This document shows positions 35,620 to 47,729 of a stretch of 64,000 nucleotides of DNA, piece by piece. The notes beneath the pieces are model-generated. The model was not told the DNA's origin and ran no database searches. It saw nothing but the letters and a program-made list of their open reading frames with translations. Every line of letters begins with the position of its first letter. Positions within the stretch are counted from its first letter, which is position 1. Made by a program: the position numbers and the translations under genes. The stretch comes from Schistocephalus solidus (taxonomy: Eukaryota > Platyhelminthes > Cestoda > Diphyllobothriidea > Diphyllobothriidae), in NCBI GenBank assembly GCA_017591395.1, contig WEDG01000341.1, forward strand, positions 230,438 to 294,437, written 5' to 3'.

Positions 35620-38600
35620 TTGTGATTAGTGTTCTTTAGTTTTCGTAGGCTGTTTCCGTTGTTAATGGGTTGTAAAGACAATAAACATCCTGCTTCATTT
35701 TAATTTTCTAAAAATTTTACTTCAGCCCTACGCACAACTTCTGAATTTATAGGCTATTTTACATGTTGAAATCGCTTCTGGACAACATCTTTAGCTTATT
35801 TTGTTGTTTTCCACTTGCAATTTTTCACTTATTGAGACGTTACAGTATTTTAGCACAATGATATTGATTTGTGAGGGCCATGAGCAATACATTTTAAAAA
35901 CCTTATTTTTGTGAATGCCAGTGGCTGGTGCGATAACGATAACTATACTTCACAAAAAGAGCCACTCAATAACGTTAATAATATTATTTAAGTAGTAGTT
36001 TTTTTGAAGTTGTAAGAGGGACAGGCGTGAAATTGGCCGTTAGCTGGAGCTCGGCAGGCCTGGTAAAAATAAGTGACGTTTATTAGTCCCCAGATTTCGC
36101 GGAAGGACTCCATCTTCATTCCTACACCGCTGCTTCGTGTGGATCATTCCACTGGTCACTTATAAATTGTAATGAAGTCACTACGAATATTTGGTTTGAG
36201 CACTTTCATGCGCAGTTTAATCGGCTGTCCTTAGATTGAGGTAAGGAATGCAAATAAAAGCGGATTTCTTGTTCAAGTTCATGCAATATCTTATAAATTA
36301 AAATAATATCGCTTACTCACTGCTTGTACCCCAAACGAAGAAAATCATGGTATCAAAATATGCCTTAATAAGAACAGTATTTCAGGACAAATATGCATTT
36401 ATCATTTTCATGTCCGTTGCTTGTCCCAGTCTTCTACCCTGTATGCTATATCTGAAAAGGGGCAAACGCATGTGTTATAAACTTTACTTGACAGGTTTTT
36501 ATGGAGAACTGCAATCCTTTCTCACTGTAATTTATTAAATACTTGGGAAATGGACGAAACCTTAGCTAGGTTAATTATAGAGAGTTAGATAGATGAGAAA
36601 GGTTTCAATGCCTTCTGCCAAGCAGATCAGATGTGGCAGTTTGTTCCAAACTTTAGTGGACAATGTTTTGCGTTTCTACCCTTGATTTATATCGGCAATT
36701 GTGAAGGCTTGTCTTTTGCGTTGTTTCTTAGTCTAGCAAAAGCTACAGCGCATCTAGTTTTCAGGATTTTCAAAACTATCATGATTTTTTCACGTATTTG
36801 AGACCCTTTTAGTCGTTTTTTATGACACAAGGGTAGTAAACTCTGAACTATCATGGCCACCCTCCGTTTCACGGCCTCTGACAGAACGTAATTTTTATTT
36901 ATTCAGGCATGTCACATCTAAATACTGAATTTAGTTTTTTTGACGTTAACTGAAATTTAATTTTAGCAGTCATACATTACGCCCCTGTTGATAGAGGTTA
37001 TTTTGTACCCACAGTGCATCCCCGGGTCTTTTCCTAGTTTCCAAAAATTTAGATCGTTGGGAAAAATTGCGTTTCTGTAGTCTACTTCGATTAGGCTGCT
37101 ATTCCTTCATGCCTTTTAGAAACAGAATGGGTTCTATGGCGGTCACATTCGGAACCCCCTAACCAACCGCTCCCGGTTTAACTTAGCATTACTGAGAGAG
37201 TCGGCACTCATTTCAGGTAATTGAACTAATGGCTTACCAATGACATTTTGTGACGTTTTGCTGCCCTGAACGCAGACTTGATAATTTATCAGGATCCAAT
37301 CACCACGAGCTCTTTGAGAAGGCGCATCAGAAAACTGAGTGACCTACAGACAATAGGACTTCGTGATGGTAGTCCGATTATGCAGTTTTCTGGACGCACA
37401 TGAAGAGCAGACGTGTCTCCTACATCGAAGACGAGCAAACATTGCTCTGGCCAATTTTTGGACGGTTGCGAATTGTTGAAGCCTTAGGTTTCGGTTTATT
37501 TATTAGAGCATCTCATGATCAGCCAGTAAGAACCTCTTTTAATCCAGTTTGGTATGACTCTCAATAAAGTGCCTGCGGCGTTCGAAAATTCCGACTGATA
37601 ACTTGCAACACAAACATGTTATTAACGGAAATCTAGGGATGCGCTTTCTTTGTTCAGGACGCTAAATTTACTTAAAAATCATATAAAAGCTGTAGTTCGC
37701 ATCTTTCCAGAAGAATATTTAGAAGCAGGAGACGAGAAAAAAATATATAAATTTTGCAGCATGTCGTTCTATAATATTTATATCTTATTATAATGTTAGA
37801 TATTAGAAAAAACAAACCCATACCGGTACTCCTAAATAAGACGATCTTTGCGTACGCGGTAAATGCTATTGAACTCAATCATTGGCTTCTTCCTAAATTT
37901 CAAGTTTAATCAAAACAAAATCAAAGCGTGCACGGCATGCAGTAGGAAATATGGGTAGTTGAACATCCCCCAATTTACCTTCCTAAAACTCTTAACTGTG
38001 GTCATGTCTACAGCCGTGAACCGTCTGCTTAATTTTGACTTCGGTAGGCTTGCATCCCACGAACCTGACGTCAACCTTTGACCTCCGTGGTAGGCAGCAA
38101 GGACCCGGAACGGTTTACATCAAATTATATTCCGAACGGTCTCAAAATGCGTGTTTAAGGTTATCGAAGAAGTTGTTACTGACTGTCATGCACTTTGTCC
38201 GGACAATGCAACATGATTTTCCTAATTAGCGCTCATCTCGCTTTTTCCTGACTTTACACACATACATCCTTGTCAAGGGCCTTCGATGTTTCTCGGATTA
38301 ACTGTCTAAAACACGCTCCCAAGATTTTTTCAACCGACATGACTTTCCAGTTCAAGTTAAGACAGCTGAAAAAAAAACTTGTCCACGACTATGACCAGCA
38401 AGCTTTTTTCCTTACATATATCCATAACCCTGAAAGATTCTGAAATTATTTTAGTCCAGATTCTGATATGATTCCAAACAGCATTTTAAAGTCAGATATC
38501 AATAAAAATGCAAGAGCCCTTCGGTCGGCTTGAAATAAAAACGTATTTTTTTCATTCCAACATATGTTTTTGATTTACCTCTTTCTGGCAATTGTTGTCC

Positions 38601-39280
38601 TTTTCACAATCTCAGCGACTGCAAAGATTTTTCAAACCTGATCAAAGATGATCTTCTAAATCATTGTAGGCCTAAATCGACAGGCCTCATCTAGTACCTG
38701 TGTCTCTGAAACTACGCAGGCAGGCCTGTATTCCAAATCAAAAAAATGAGTTTTTCCCGTTTGTGATGTTCGTCCATAACTCAGGATGAATCACCCGAAA
38801 ATGAAAGCTGTGTGACTCAGGACTTAATTTTATAGTTATGGACTAGTAAGGTCGTTGAATCCTGAAAATACCCGGGGCGTGAATGGCATGTCACAAAAAT
38901 AGACCGGCAACAGGCAGTCTAAGGTAAACACAGGTTTCCGGGACACTTCCTAGGGAAAAAGATGAGAAGAGGGTTCTTCTACAATTTTCATGAGAAGATT
39001 GGGCTGCTTCTGAAAGCTATCAGGAAGCAACCCTAAAAAGACTTCAGTGCTATTGTTTTTCTCCTACTGTTACTTGGCCATGTTCATTGAACATCTCCCA
39101 TTAGATATACTTCGTTTTTTGACTGCTTAACCGATACTTCACTGTCAGGTTCATGCTTTATTCACTGTCTTGTTCAGTTTTATTTTTTCTGTTTTCGGTT
39201 ACCGTTCCGTATCCGCTGGGCAGCAGGGAGCCGGTTGGTCCTTTTCGTACCCACGCTATTTTGGAAAAGCACCCTATCTA
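35620..39280. other. Long unassigned AT-rich stretch
   Basis: More than 3.6 kb with only sporadic 60-70 codon frames on alternating strands (36347-36538, 36687-36872, 37672-37878, 38035-38229). No repeat or domain is recognised. It is probably intergenic or intronic. Confidence 0.5.
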
Positions 39281-39469
39281 GCCCTTATCTGCTTGGTTTG
39301 GGACATTTTCCACTGGCGATAGTTGCGGAAATCACATCAGTCCCATATGCCTTAAGACGGGGTTCAACGATCCGAGTATTTCTAACTGCATGAAGGTCCT
39401 TGAACACCTCATCCTCTAGTTTTTGGCATATGGGGATCTTTTGTGGCGGCCATGGATGGCAAAGGCTAA

Positions 39470-40057
39470 AAGATGCCTCGAAAAAGTACAACACCATGCA
39501 ACAAAGCTGGTAAATATTTTCAAAGATTGATCGTATCTAAAAGACTGCGCTGCCTTAATTTATTTCCCCTATGTTACAGGCAGCGAAGAGATAATCTTAT
39601 TCTTGGCTTCAAGATAATACATGACCTTGAGGATGGATTGAGCTTTGAGGAGATGTTTCAGTGGCACCCTTCCCCAAGCATCGTTGGCACTCGGTGAAGG
39701 TGCGCACGAAATTATCCAGGCTGAACCTTCGCTCTGAATTTTTCACGCAAAGGGTAGTAGATAGTTGGAACGATCTCCCCCAATCAGTCGTGGAGGTGAC
39801 ATCCCTTCGGCTGTTCAAGAAAGTCTTGGATGAATATATGTGTCCCCTGCTTTCTCTCAACAGTCTGAATCTCAACTGCCAGCCCCGTGAACCAAAAACA
39901 TGTTATTCAAAATCACAATAATAATCACATTTTTGCGAGTAATCTGTTTATAGTGATAATTTTTATCTGCATATCCCGCAGTATTCAACGAACTGGCATG
40001 CATACAATAGAGTTTTTACCAAATAAACTGAAATAAACTGATAACAAACTGAATTTT
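39470..40057 (+). mobile_element. CR1-like LINE 3' end
   Basis: The C-terminal part of a LINE reverse-transcriptase protein in three frames: 'CLEKVQHHATKLVK' (about 39478), 'RLRCLNLFPLCYRQRRDNLI' (39541-39600), 'HSVKVRTKLSRLNLRSEFFT' (39680-39750) and 'QRVVDSWNDLPQSVV' (39752-39795), ending at a stop near 39920. The VQ-x-ATKLV block, the Y-R-Q-R-GDLI block and the F-x-QRVVDxWN-LP block are the conserved end of CR1/jockey-type ORF2. The 3' UTR ends in 'caaataaactgaaataaact' type tandem units at about 40014-40055, abutting the Penelope-like fragment. It is 5'-truncated and frameshifted, a typical dead copy. Confidence 0.85.
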
Positions 40058-40059
40058 TG

Positions 40060-40720
40060 GTCTATTGTGTGCGCAAGGTCGAGTGACAAGAGATCTCGAT
40101 GACGAACAGCTAATTTGTGTTCATTAATACGGGTGCCCAGGCGTCGACCTGTATGACCAACAAACACGCAGGAGCAATTTTCGCACGGGATGCGTTTGTT
40201 TCTTGCTCTTTGGGGATAGGATCCTTTATGCGAGATCGTACTGCGCGTATTTGGCAATGCGAATAGCAAAGTGACCTAACTGCCCGTGGATTACTCCAGT
40301 AGTTGCCTACATGTAAGGCAAGGAGTAAACTTACCATCATGGTTTCTCCCTTGGGGATGGGGCCTTGCGGTTTTGCTTGGCGCCTGAGACAGTCTTTTAT
40401 AGAAATTATCGGATATCCGTTAGATCGAGACAACCGATACAGGTAAGCAAGTTCTTTAGGAAGGAGCTCATCCCTGTTGCAATGACAGTAGACCCGGTGG
40501 AACAGCGTTTGGACGCAGCTCCTGTTGTGAGCAGCGGGAAGGTTGTTTTTATAAGTAAGTATGATCTCAGCATTAGATCCTTTCCTAGGGACGCTTGTTT
40601 TAAGGTTGCTATCGGTCGGTTTTTGTATCCTTACGTTCAGAAACGGTAGAGTTCCTCCTACTGCATCTTCACGAGTAGTGTATGACTGAGAAGACATCAT
40701 TTAGCCTCTAATGTAGCCGT
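40060..40720 (-). mobile_element. Penelope-like element: RT C-terminus plus GIY-YIG endonuclease
   Basis: Minus strand: 'GTLPFLNVRIQKPTDSNLKT', then 'SVPRKGSNAEIILTYKNNLP' (40640-40540), 'LFHRVYCHCNRDELLPKELA' (40505-40450) and 'NGYPIISIKDCLRR' (about 40400). After a frameshift near 40205 comes 'RIPCENCSCVFVGHTGRRLG' and 'TRINEHKLAVRHRD' (40190-40085). The 'LPFLNV' thumb-region phrase followed by a C-terminal GIY-YIG nuclease (here VFVGHTGR...RINEH) is diagnostic for Penelope-like elements of the EN+ class. The N-terminal RT palm is missing upstream of about 40720. It is inactive, and its right edge is unexplained. Confidence 0.85.
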
Positions 40721-40729
40721 TCGACTTCG

Positions 40730-41280
40730 CAGTTTTATTGCGACCGGGATTTAAAGAAACTGTCTCCAAATTACCTTTTCCGCTCCCAATTTCCTCTCCA
40801 CGTGTGGTTTCACTCGTCAGGCTCTCTCATCAGAAACTTCGATCTTGTCAATTTGGGCATCGTGACCTTCCTGAAAAATGATCTCCTCCCCAACCCATCG
40901 CTCGTACAAATAATCGCGGACATCTCAATGCGCACGTTCTAGACTACCTCCGTTATCCTCGCACCCACCCTCATCAGCATTCGGTTCTTGCCACGAGAAT
41001 TTCGTGACCCCTCCCTCATTTTCGGTATCATTTTAGGTATGCAGCAAGCTAGCTTCCCTGTGTAGATTTTAATGATATTTGTTATCATTTGCGCATCTTC
41101 CCTTATAGGCGGTCATCAGAAACTGTTCTTACTTTATATAAATTGAACTCTAAATTCTCTTGTACAATCGGCTGCTACCGCAGAACATAATCCTCCATAC
41201 TTTCTGCATTTTACCATTCAACGCAGTCTTTTTTTGTTTTCATAGTGCCCTCCTGTGCACTTTAGGGTTCCCTTCCTGTT
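40730..41280. other. Unassigned DNA between two retroelements
   Basis: A plus frame at about 40745-41030 reads protein-like ('NNRGHLNAHVLDYLRYPRTH') but has an internal stop and no recognised family. It may be more decayed transposon. Confidence 0.3.
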
Positions 41281-41284
41281 AATA

Positions 41285-43560
41285 TTATTGTGTACATGGG
41301 TAAAACTTATAAGAGTGTAGATTACCACGGGTCTTCACCACTTCTGTAATTCTGTACTTACACCGTCCTTCCCTCCTCAAAATACTTGTTAGTTGTGATA
41401 CCCATGCATCTGCTTTCAGATATTTAAGTTTCACTCCGGTTTTTTTCGACCTAGAAGACGCTCTCTTTGTGTTTGACCATTCAGTTCGGCCATGGGGGTA
41501 GTTCGGTAGGCACAAAATGTGTTCAGATATGTTAGTTTAACGCCGCTACTCCACATCTTTGTCACTCTCCTGAAGGTCTCGACAAAACATTCAGCTTGGT
41601 CATTCAATTATGAGTGAAAAGGTGGGGATATCATGTGGTGAATTCCCGATTTCTGACAAAACTTTTGGAAAAGAGAGGAGGTAAATTGCGCACCATTTTG
41701 TTCAAAATTTAGGATAAGATATCGTAATGCGCAATTAATTCACATAATTTCCTAACCGTGGTCTTTGCAGTTGATGACTTGACTTCTAGGACTTCAAGTC
41801 TTTTCAACCACTAAGAACATCTTCTTTTAGAAGGGCCTGGCATAATCTAGGTGAGCTCGGTTCCACTGTGTTGTGACTTCAGTCCATGGTACAGGTGACA
41901 CATTCGGTGAGCTCTTTGCGAATCACCCACACAATCCCAATGCTTGACAAAAGCTTCCACCTCAACTTCGATGTTGGGCCAATAGACATACCTGCGTGCC
42001 AAATGTTTCCTGAGAGTCATGCCCCCGTGTCCAGGGTACAACTCATGTAAAATCAGCTAACGGTAGTAGGCAGGGACTAGGACTCTACCGTTATACATGA
42101 TGCATTCGACTACACTGTACACCTGGTCTTTGCAATTTTGAATTGTATTATCACGGAGTGGACTCTTTTCCCCTTTGGCCAGCCCGAAAAATGAACTTTC
42201 TTCTTGCCTTAATGGCGGATACGTTGAAGTAGCTGTGTTGATGTGCTCTGTTGCAGGGGATCTTAAGGTTGTAGTCGATCAGGTTGTCCACAACCTGGTC
42301 TAGTCTTTGGCTCAGCTCTTCTTCTGAGTTGCTAGCAACTGAAATGTCGTTCAGATATTCCATAGCCCCGGCACATTCGTAAGCATCGTATTCATGATTT
42401 GCTGGAATATTCTAGGTGCCACTTTCATGCCGTAGTTGAGGTGATTTATCTGAGGAGACCATATGAGTATATATGGTCAACAATTCCTGCGATTTCTCGT
42501 CTACCTCAATTTTTAAGTAGCCTTCTGATAGACAAATCCTTGCAGAAACCTTCCTTTCATTTAATGTTACTAAAATATGTTCTACGTTTGGTATGGGGTA
42601 AGAGTAATCTTCTAGTTTATCGTTCACACCCATGGAATACTCGACACACAGTCGTATTTGTCCGTTCGATTTCTTCACCGCCACGAATAGAGCAACCAAA
42701 GCTGAATAGTTGGTAGTTGGTTGCCTGTAGGCTTTTTGGTTCATCTTCTACAGACAACTGCACTGCAAACGGAACCCGTTGGCTCTGCTTGAAAACTAGT
42801 TTTCTCTCCCGCGTCACTTGCAAATTTACTTTCTTTTCGTGCACCTGCCGATCGTGTTCTCCATCCGTTCTATATACCTCTTCGTCGGGACCTCTTGAGT
42901 AGTGTTGTGCATCGCGTTGCAAATTTGGTCAAAAGGGTGGTTCCAAAATCCCGATTTGGGATCTCTTTTTTTCCGATAAGATTGTTACAAGCTTTCGAGA
43001 CTTAAATATCTGCGAGGCAAATCTTGTGTCGAAAACTGACAGTCACCTGAAAAACACCTTTGAATTCTATACCTGTCGGATTCGATGCCTATTCTGTGAC
43101 ATTGGGTGGTTTCAGTTCCGGAGAACCGATATCCTCCCACGGGCTCATGGTGCTTATAGTCAGCTCAACTGCTGTGTCTATCTGCAGTGCGGTTAGTTCT
43201 TCGTGAATATTCACGATCAAGTATTTCCAGTGTTCGCAAGCTAGTACTTGCGAATAGTTATCTAAAATGACCTGGCAATTCTTTTTTAGGTACGTATTCG
43301 TTGCTCAACAATTTAGATCTTTATAGCCGACATGGAACAACTATAGTACGTCCTACTACGATAGGGGCATTTACTCACATAGTGCCAACCACAGCATGGC
43401 CAGCACGCCATCTTTGGCTTCCGTAAGGAAACTCCTTTTCTGTCCCGGTTTTCTCTTTTTGTTATCGAGGATGTGATCTGGCTGATTTTTGTACTTCCAA
43501 TAAGCCGGGTGTTTTTTGATATTTGTGATTAACTATATCACCTTGGCGCGCTGAAAAGTG
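41285..43560 (-). mobile_element. Ty3/gypsy retrotransposon remnant (mag/K02A2.6-type), RNase H deleted
   Basis: On the minus strand in order: a possible gag nucleocapsid trace (about 43560-43340); protease-like 'LQIDTAVELTIS' (about 43190) with 'WEDIGSPELKPP'; RT 'VKKSNGQIRLCVEYS' (about 42660), 'SYPIPNVEHILVTLN', 'EVDEKSQELLTIYTH' and a catalytic-box relative 'AMEYLNDISVASNSEEELS' (42363-42300). Then, with no RNase H, come the integrase zinc-binding segment 'HGGMTLRKHLARRYVYWPNI' (42030-41970), the integrase core 'FCQKSGIHHMISPPFHS' and 'ECFVETFRRV' (about 41655-41570), and a C-terminal tail to about 41285. YLDD reads YLND. Stops and frameshifts throughout. No LTRs were found. It belongs to a different lineage from the element at 47.2 kb. 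Confidence 0.85.
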
Positions 43561-44055
43561 TCATTTTCTCGGCCTGCTAAATTGAAATAGTCCTCTTCGG
43601 GTTTGTTAAAAACAGAGCTCAATTGTGAGGCTCTGATTATTCTGTTGTATAAGCCCTTCTAAACATTTATTCCACTTCTACGCGTGCGCTGTTACTCAAA
43701 CCTGAAAGGGAAATTAAGGTTCACAATACGTCCCCGCAAACATTAATCTGCTCCAGACTTGTGTATATTACACTATCCCCACTTTTCTTTGACAATCCAA
43801 AGTCGAATCGTGCTCCAGCTAACTTAAAAGATTTTTTACTATTTGCTGTCCTCTTGATTGCGTTATGGTCAGACCTGACATAATTTCTTCTCCTTATCTT
43901 AAGTTTTTAAGAAGTGGAAGAAACTTCTCTTCAAAATAGGTTTACGTGACAGTCTAAAGTTCGGAAAAACACTTATAATTATATACCTCCAGGAGTTTTT
44001 CACTGCTAACCTGATCCTCACTGCATATTCGTCTAATACTGCCTGTAAAACGATA
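43560..44055. other. Unassigned DNA upstream of the antisense gypsy remnant
   Basis: Would correspond to gag and 5' LTR if the gypsy element were longer, but no gag motif or LTR is visible. Confidence 0.4.
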
Positions 44056-44057
44056 TT

Positions 44058-44105
44058 AAATAAAATTATTTATTTATTTAAAGGACGTTTACGTCCTTAT
44101 AAAAG
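44058..44105 (-). mobile_element. LINE-like 3' terminus: hairpin plus (TAAA)n tail
   Basis: A perfect 8-bp inverted repeat with a 2-base loop (44081-44098, 'aaggacgt-tt-acgtcctt') sits next to a 'tatttatttatttaaa' run. Read on the minus strand this is a stem-loop followed by a TAAA tail, the layout of many LINE 3' ends. It is very short and butts against the plus-strand LINE to its right. Confidence 0.5.
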
Positions 44106-44159
44106 GAAGAATTGCAGACTGAATTATCTGTTTGATAATCATATTTTTGCCCCCTCTTT

Positions 44160-45960
44160 CTACATCTTCGTTTCGCCATTCCTCTGCTGAAAACAGGAGG
44201 AATTTTAGGCGTCTCATTGGCAAATGTAAATGCTCATTTAGACTCCTTAAATCAACATTTTATCCATACTTCCACTGACTCCGATCCCCCGCAAACAACA
44301 TTTTGCCACTAATAAGTGATTTTTCTCCCGTTTCAGTGGCAATAGTGGAGAAACACCTGAAAAGGTCCGTATTTTAACAGCTGCCAGACTAAATGGTCTC
44401 TCGCCATTTATCCGAAAGTCTTGCAACTCTCAGATTGCCCCTGTTTTGACACAACCTTACCAACATGTTTTTCGTGACGTTTGGCGTACAGTAAGAATCA
44501 CTCCTATCTCTAAAAATCAACTTATTTGGTCCTTAATCTTTTCGCTCAATCCCCTTTTCTTCCGCTTTCTTGAAGCTTTATGAACGAGTCACCTTAGGTA
44601 TCATTATGCCCATCTCCTCCAATTTCTCTGACGCCATTGCTCTTGTGGGCTATTCTGCTCTAAAAGATTAACATAAGGGCTGCCGTGCGTACCTATGTGT
44701 ATTTCTTGACTACTCCTCTGCCTTCAATACCATCCAGTACCATCTCCTTCTTAGCTAAACATCCGCATGTGGCTCTCCCGGCTGGAGTATCTCGCGGCTC
44801 AAAGACTATTTTACTTCCCTCACTCAATTCGTACAATCCGGCAGGTGGAAATCTGCGGTCCCTCTCAACGACTGTGGTGTTCTTCAAAGTGCCCTCCTAT
44901 CCTCATCTTCCTCCACACTGACACTTCAAGATAATCAAATGGTTGTCTGTATATAAAATATGCTGACGATATGGCTGTTGACCATCCACTTAAAAATCAG
45001 ACACATCTCTCGTCTTTTAAGGGCAGCTTAGACCATGTCTCAGCATGGTTGTCAGGAAGTGGGCTTCAACTTATTCTTGAGAAATCTATTCAATTTGTTT
45101 TTCGTCTTGGACCCTTTTGTGATCCGAGATCCCCTGATATCCTTCCCAAGGAGATATCCTCCTTCCGGTGCCTTGGCGTTACTCTGCCATCTATTATTTC
45201 ATTCTCCCTCCAAAATGATACTCTCTTTACTACAATTCACAAACTTCGTTATTATATCCGTCGTTTACGTTCCTATTACGTACCTCATTCCCTTAACTGA
45301 TGATTTATAGATGCATGTATTCTTTCCCTCGTCCTTTGTTATTCTCTTGTGATTTTCCAGTTGAGCTTACAACAGATTTGCTGATTTTAAAACTACTCCT
45401 CCGAATGCTCTCTTCTGCTGTCGGTGTTTATTATACTGTTTACTGGTGACCATACTAAAACGACACTTTGCAACAGTCAAACAATTTACTGAGCGAATTC
45501 TTGAGGACGTTGCCCATCCCTTTCACTCCAACCTCATTTCCGTGAAGTCCCCCCGTCCCATGCGCCAAGGCTTTAGTCATATCGCTTGTCGCACATCGGC
45601 ATATAAGCGCTCTGTTTTACCATTTCTAGCCTGCTACCTTATGTGTGAAGAGGTAGAAATACAGAAGATGAGAATGGAACTGTCTCCCTCATTCGATGTC
45701 CATTTTTCAATTTTTGTTTCTTGCATAATCTGCTAACTTATCCTATTCTTCTCAGTGAATGGAGCCATTTTTTGCTGAAACTTTTGCAGGATACTCTCAA
45801 AATAAAGCATACGTTCCAGCTTGAAACACTTAAAACGCCGATGGAGCAACTACTTTGTGAAACAGAATAGTGCTTTCCAATGTTTGACTGTCTCGACCTA
45901 CAAAAACTTACCCCAAGCCCTTGTACTGCAAAGATTTAAAAATAATAAAATTATTATGCT
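44160..45960 (+). mobile_element. Non-LTR retrotransposon, RT half, many stops
   Basis: Plus strand: a pre-RT linker (about 44220-44370, 'VAIVEKHLKRS'), RT 'YERVT' (about 44580), 'LDYSSAFNTIQ' (about 44705), 'RLSVSSRLKDYFTSLTQFVQ' style block (44770-44835), 'KYADDMAVDHPLK' (44957-44995) with intact YADD, then 'SSFRCLGVTLP' (about 45155). The C-terminal region includes 'HPFHSNLISVKSPRPMRQGF' (45507-45570) and 'RTSAYKRSVLPFLACYL'. The YADD box with 'LDYSSAFNTI' identifies a LINE RT; the C-terminal 'R.R.Y..S..PF..+' motif is common in Rex/CR1/RTE relatives. The endonuclease is missing. Translation requires several frames, so it is inactive. A 3' A/T tail lies near 45940-45980. Confidence 0.8.
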
Positions 45961-45979
45961 AAAAAAGAAAAGATAATAC

Positions 45980-47216
45980 ATTTCCTGGAGTAAATCATGG
46001 TCTCCACCACCCATTTCGGCCCTGTATTTAGAATGGGAAAAGCTATAGAGGGGAGATGTTTAATTATATTAGACAGCTTTCCTGTTCACTACAATATTTG
46101 TCAATTCATCGATAGATATTTCGCATACAACTACGTTTGCGTTTGTTTTTAGCCTTTGAAGGTCAGTGCTCTGATATTTTTTCATGGTACTCTCCGGTAC
46201 TTTTTTGTCGTTTCCCTACATTACACCCAGCACATTTAGTTTGCATTCATTTCAAAATCGTCATATGTAAATGTTTCTGCATCACTTTAGCTACTTCCCT
46301 CTAAAATCTATTTGTTTATTTCGAGGGATTACCTGAGAACCTCCGGGAGAGTCAAAATTTCACCACCCTACCAGCACCAGCCCCACCTATCACCCCCTGG
46401 CCCCCTGAGCCAGAGGCGGATTTGAGGCGGGTAGAGGGGGCTAATACGCGAGGCTAGAAGAGAAAGGTCCATGGTGTGGCCTCCTTAGGCCCCCACAGGA
46501 AAATATTTTACAGCTGTATGCCAGGATTTCGTTACAGTTGCAGCCTCCATTTCTGGATATCGAACGCCCAGCACACGTTGCATTCTCTAAGAATCGGCCA
46601 CTATTGATGCACCCCTAATTGTGGCACTATAACGTCACAAGTTATACAATTAATAGGTCTTCCATGTGGATCCATTTAAGTCATTCCTACGTTGTATCAA
46701 CTCATTCATGACAAAGGGTATGCGCAAATGAATATTGAGAAGTATTTTATTATTAAAGAAAAGATAAAAATATGCATATGGTTATAAAAGTTTTTCATAG
46801 TCTGTTAACTTTGCTCCCGTTGTTCAAAGCTTATAATATAATAGGTTTATTGATATAGCACCCATTGGGCACCGTCAATCGCCTAAGAACAAAGAAAAAA
46901 ACCTAAAATGAACTCCATCTTTTTGCTGCCACTTTAGCTTTGTTTTGGTTTTAGGTTTGATTAAAAGTGTGCGAAACAACGAGTTTGATTTTAAGTAAAA
47001 AATGTCTTCAAAGGCAAAGTAATAGCAAAATACGAACATAATTAACTTTAAATAATTGAAACTTATGTTTCATGTTAAGAATTTTCGGGTCAATAATAGC
47101 CTGTCGCTTGTGGATTTTCGAGAACTCATTTGACAGTAGTAGCGTCGATCACGGTCTATTCAATTGTCCGTTACATCCAATGAGATGCGAGTGCCTCCAA
47201 GTTCATCGTTCTGGTG
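45980..47216. other. Unassigned AT-rich DNA before the LTR element
   Basis: No frame above 60 codons. A C/G-rich patch lies at 46360-46480. No repeat was recognised. Confidence 0.5.
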
Positions 47217-47640
47217 TGTAATAGATCGAAACGGACCCCCATTGTTTTAGTGAAATTGGACCTCAGTTATCCTTTTTCGGTTGTACAACCTGGTGGCACG
47301 CTCTTCATCACCCCGGCGCCCGTCTTCGTATTCACGATAAGTTCCCGACTTCCCGTATCGTATAATTATTGTGTACGTTTCGTATCTTTCCGACCCGATT
47401 TCTCCTGTCTGAAGATTAACTGTTGCGAATATCACGTTTATTCATATCATCCCTATTGTTCAAAAGTTCATTTCCCATTAAAAGACTTCTTAGTATTGAC
47501 ATATTTCTCTATCACTATCAACTCCTTGCATCTGAACTCGAAGGGAGTTTTCGGCTCTTTCATATCGTGTTTCCTTAATTTATGTATTATAACACACAAA
47601 TCTAGTTTATGCCAGTTCGAGATGCGTTGTGACTATCCAG
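47217..47640 (+). repeat. 5' LTR of the CsRn1-like element
   Basis: Begins TGTAATAGATC and aligns with 52030-52450 through 'ccattgttttagtgaaattg', 'acctggtggcacgctcttca', 'ctcgaagggagttttcggct' and beyond. Alignment fades after about 47620, so the true end could be up to about 47690. The sense frame through it (47214 onward) is open only by chance. Confidence 0.85.
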
Positions 47641-47729
47641 ATAGTTCCCACATTGTGCTCAACGTTTTATACTTATTTTCGTCATACGTCTCTAATAATC
47701 TTTCGGATCGATCCTGGTTGCTCATCAAA

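Noticed and set aside
40365..40649. 94-codon plus-strand frame
   Set aside because: Shadow of the Penelope-like RT frame on the minus strand.
42399..42716. 105-codon plus-strand frame
   Set aside because: Shadow of the antisense gypsy reverse transcriptase, whose motifs are clear on the minus strand.
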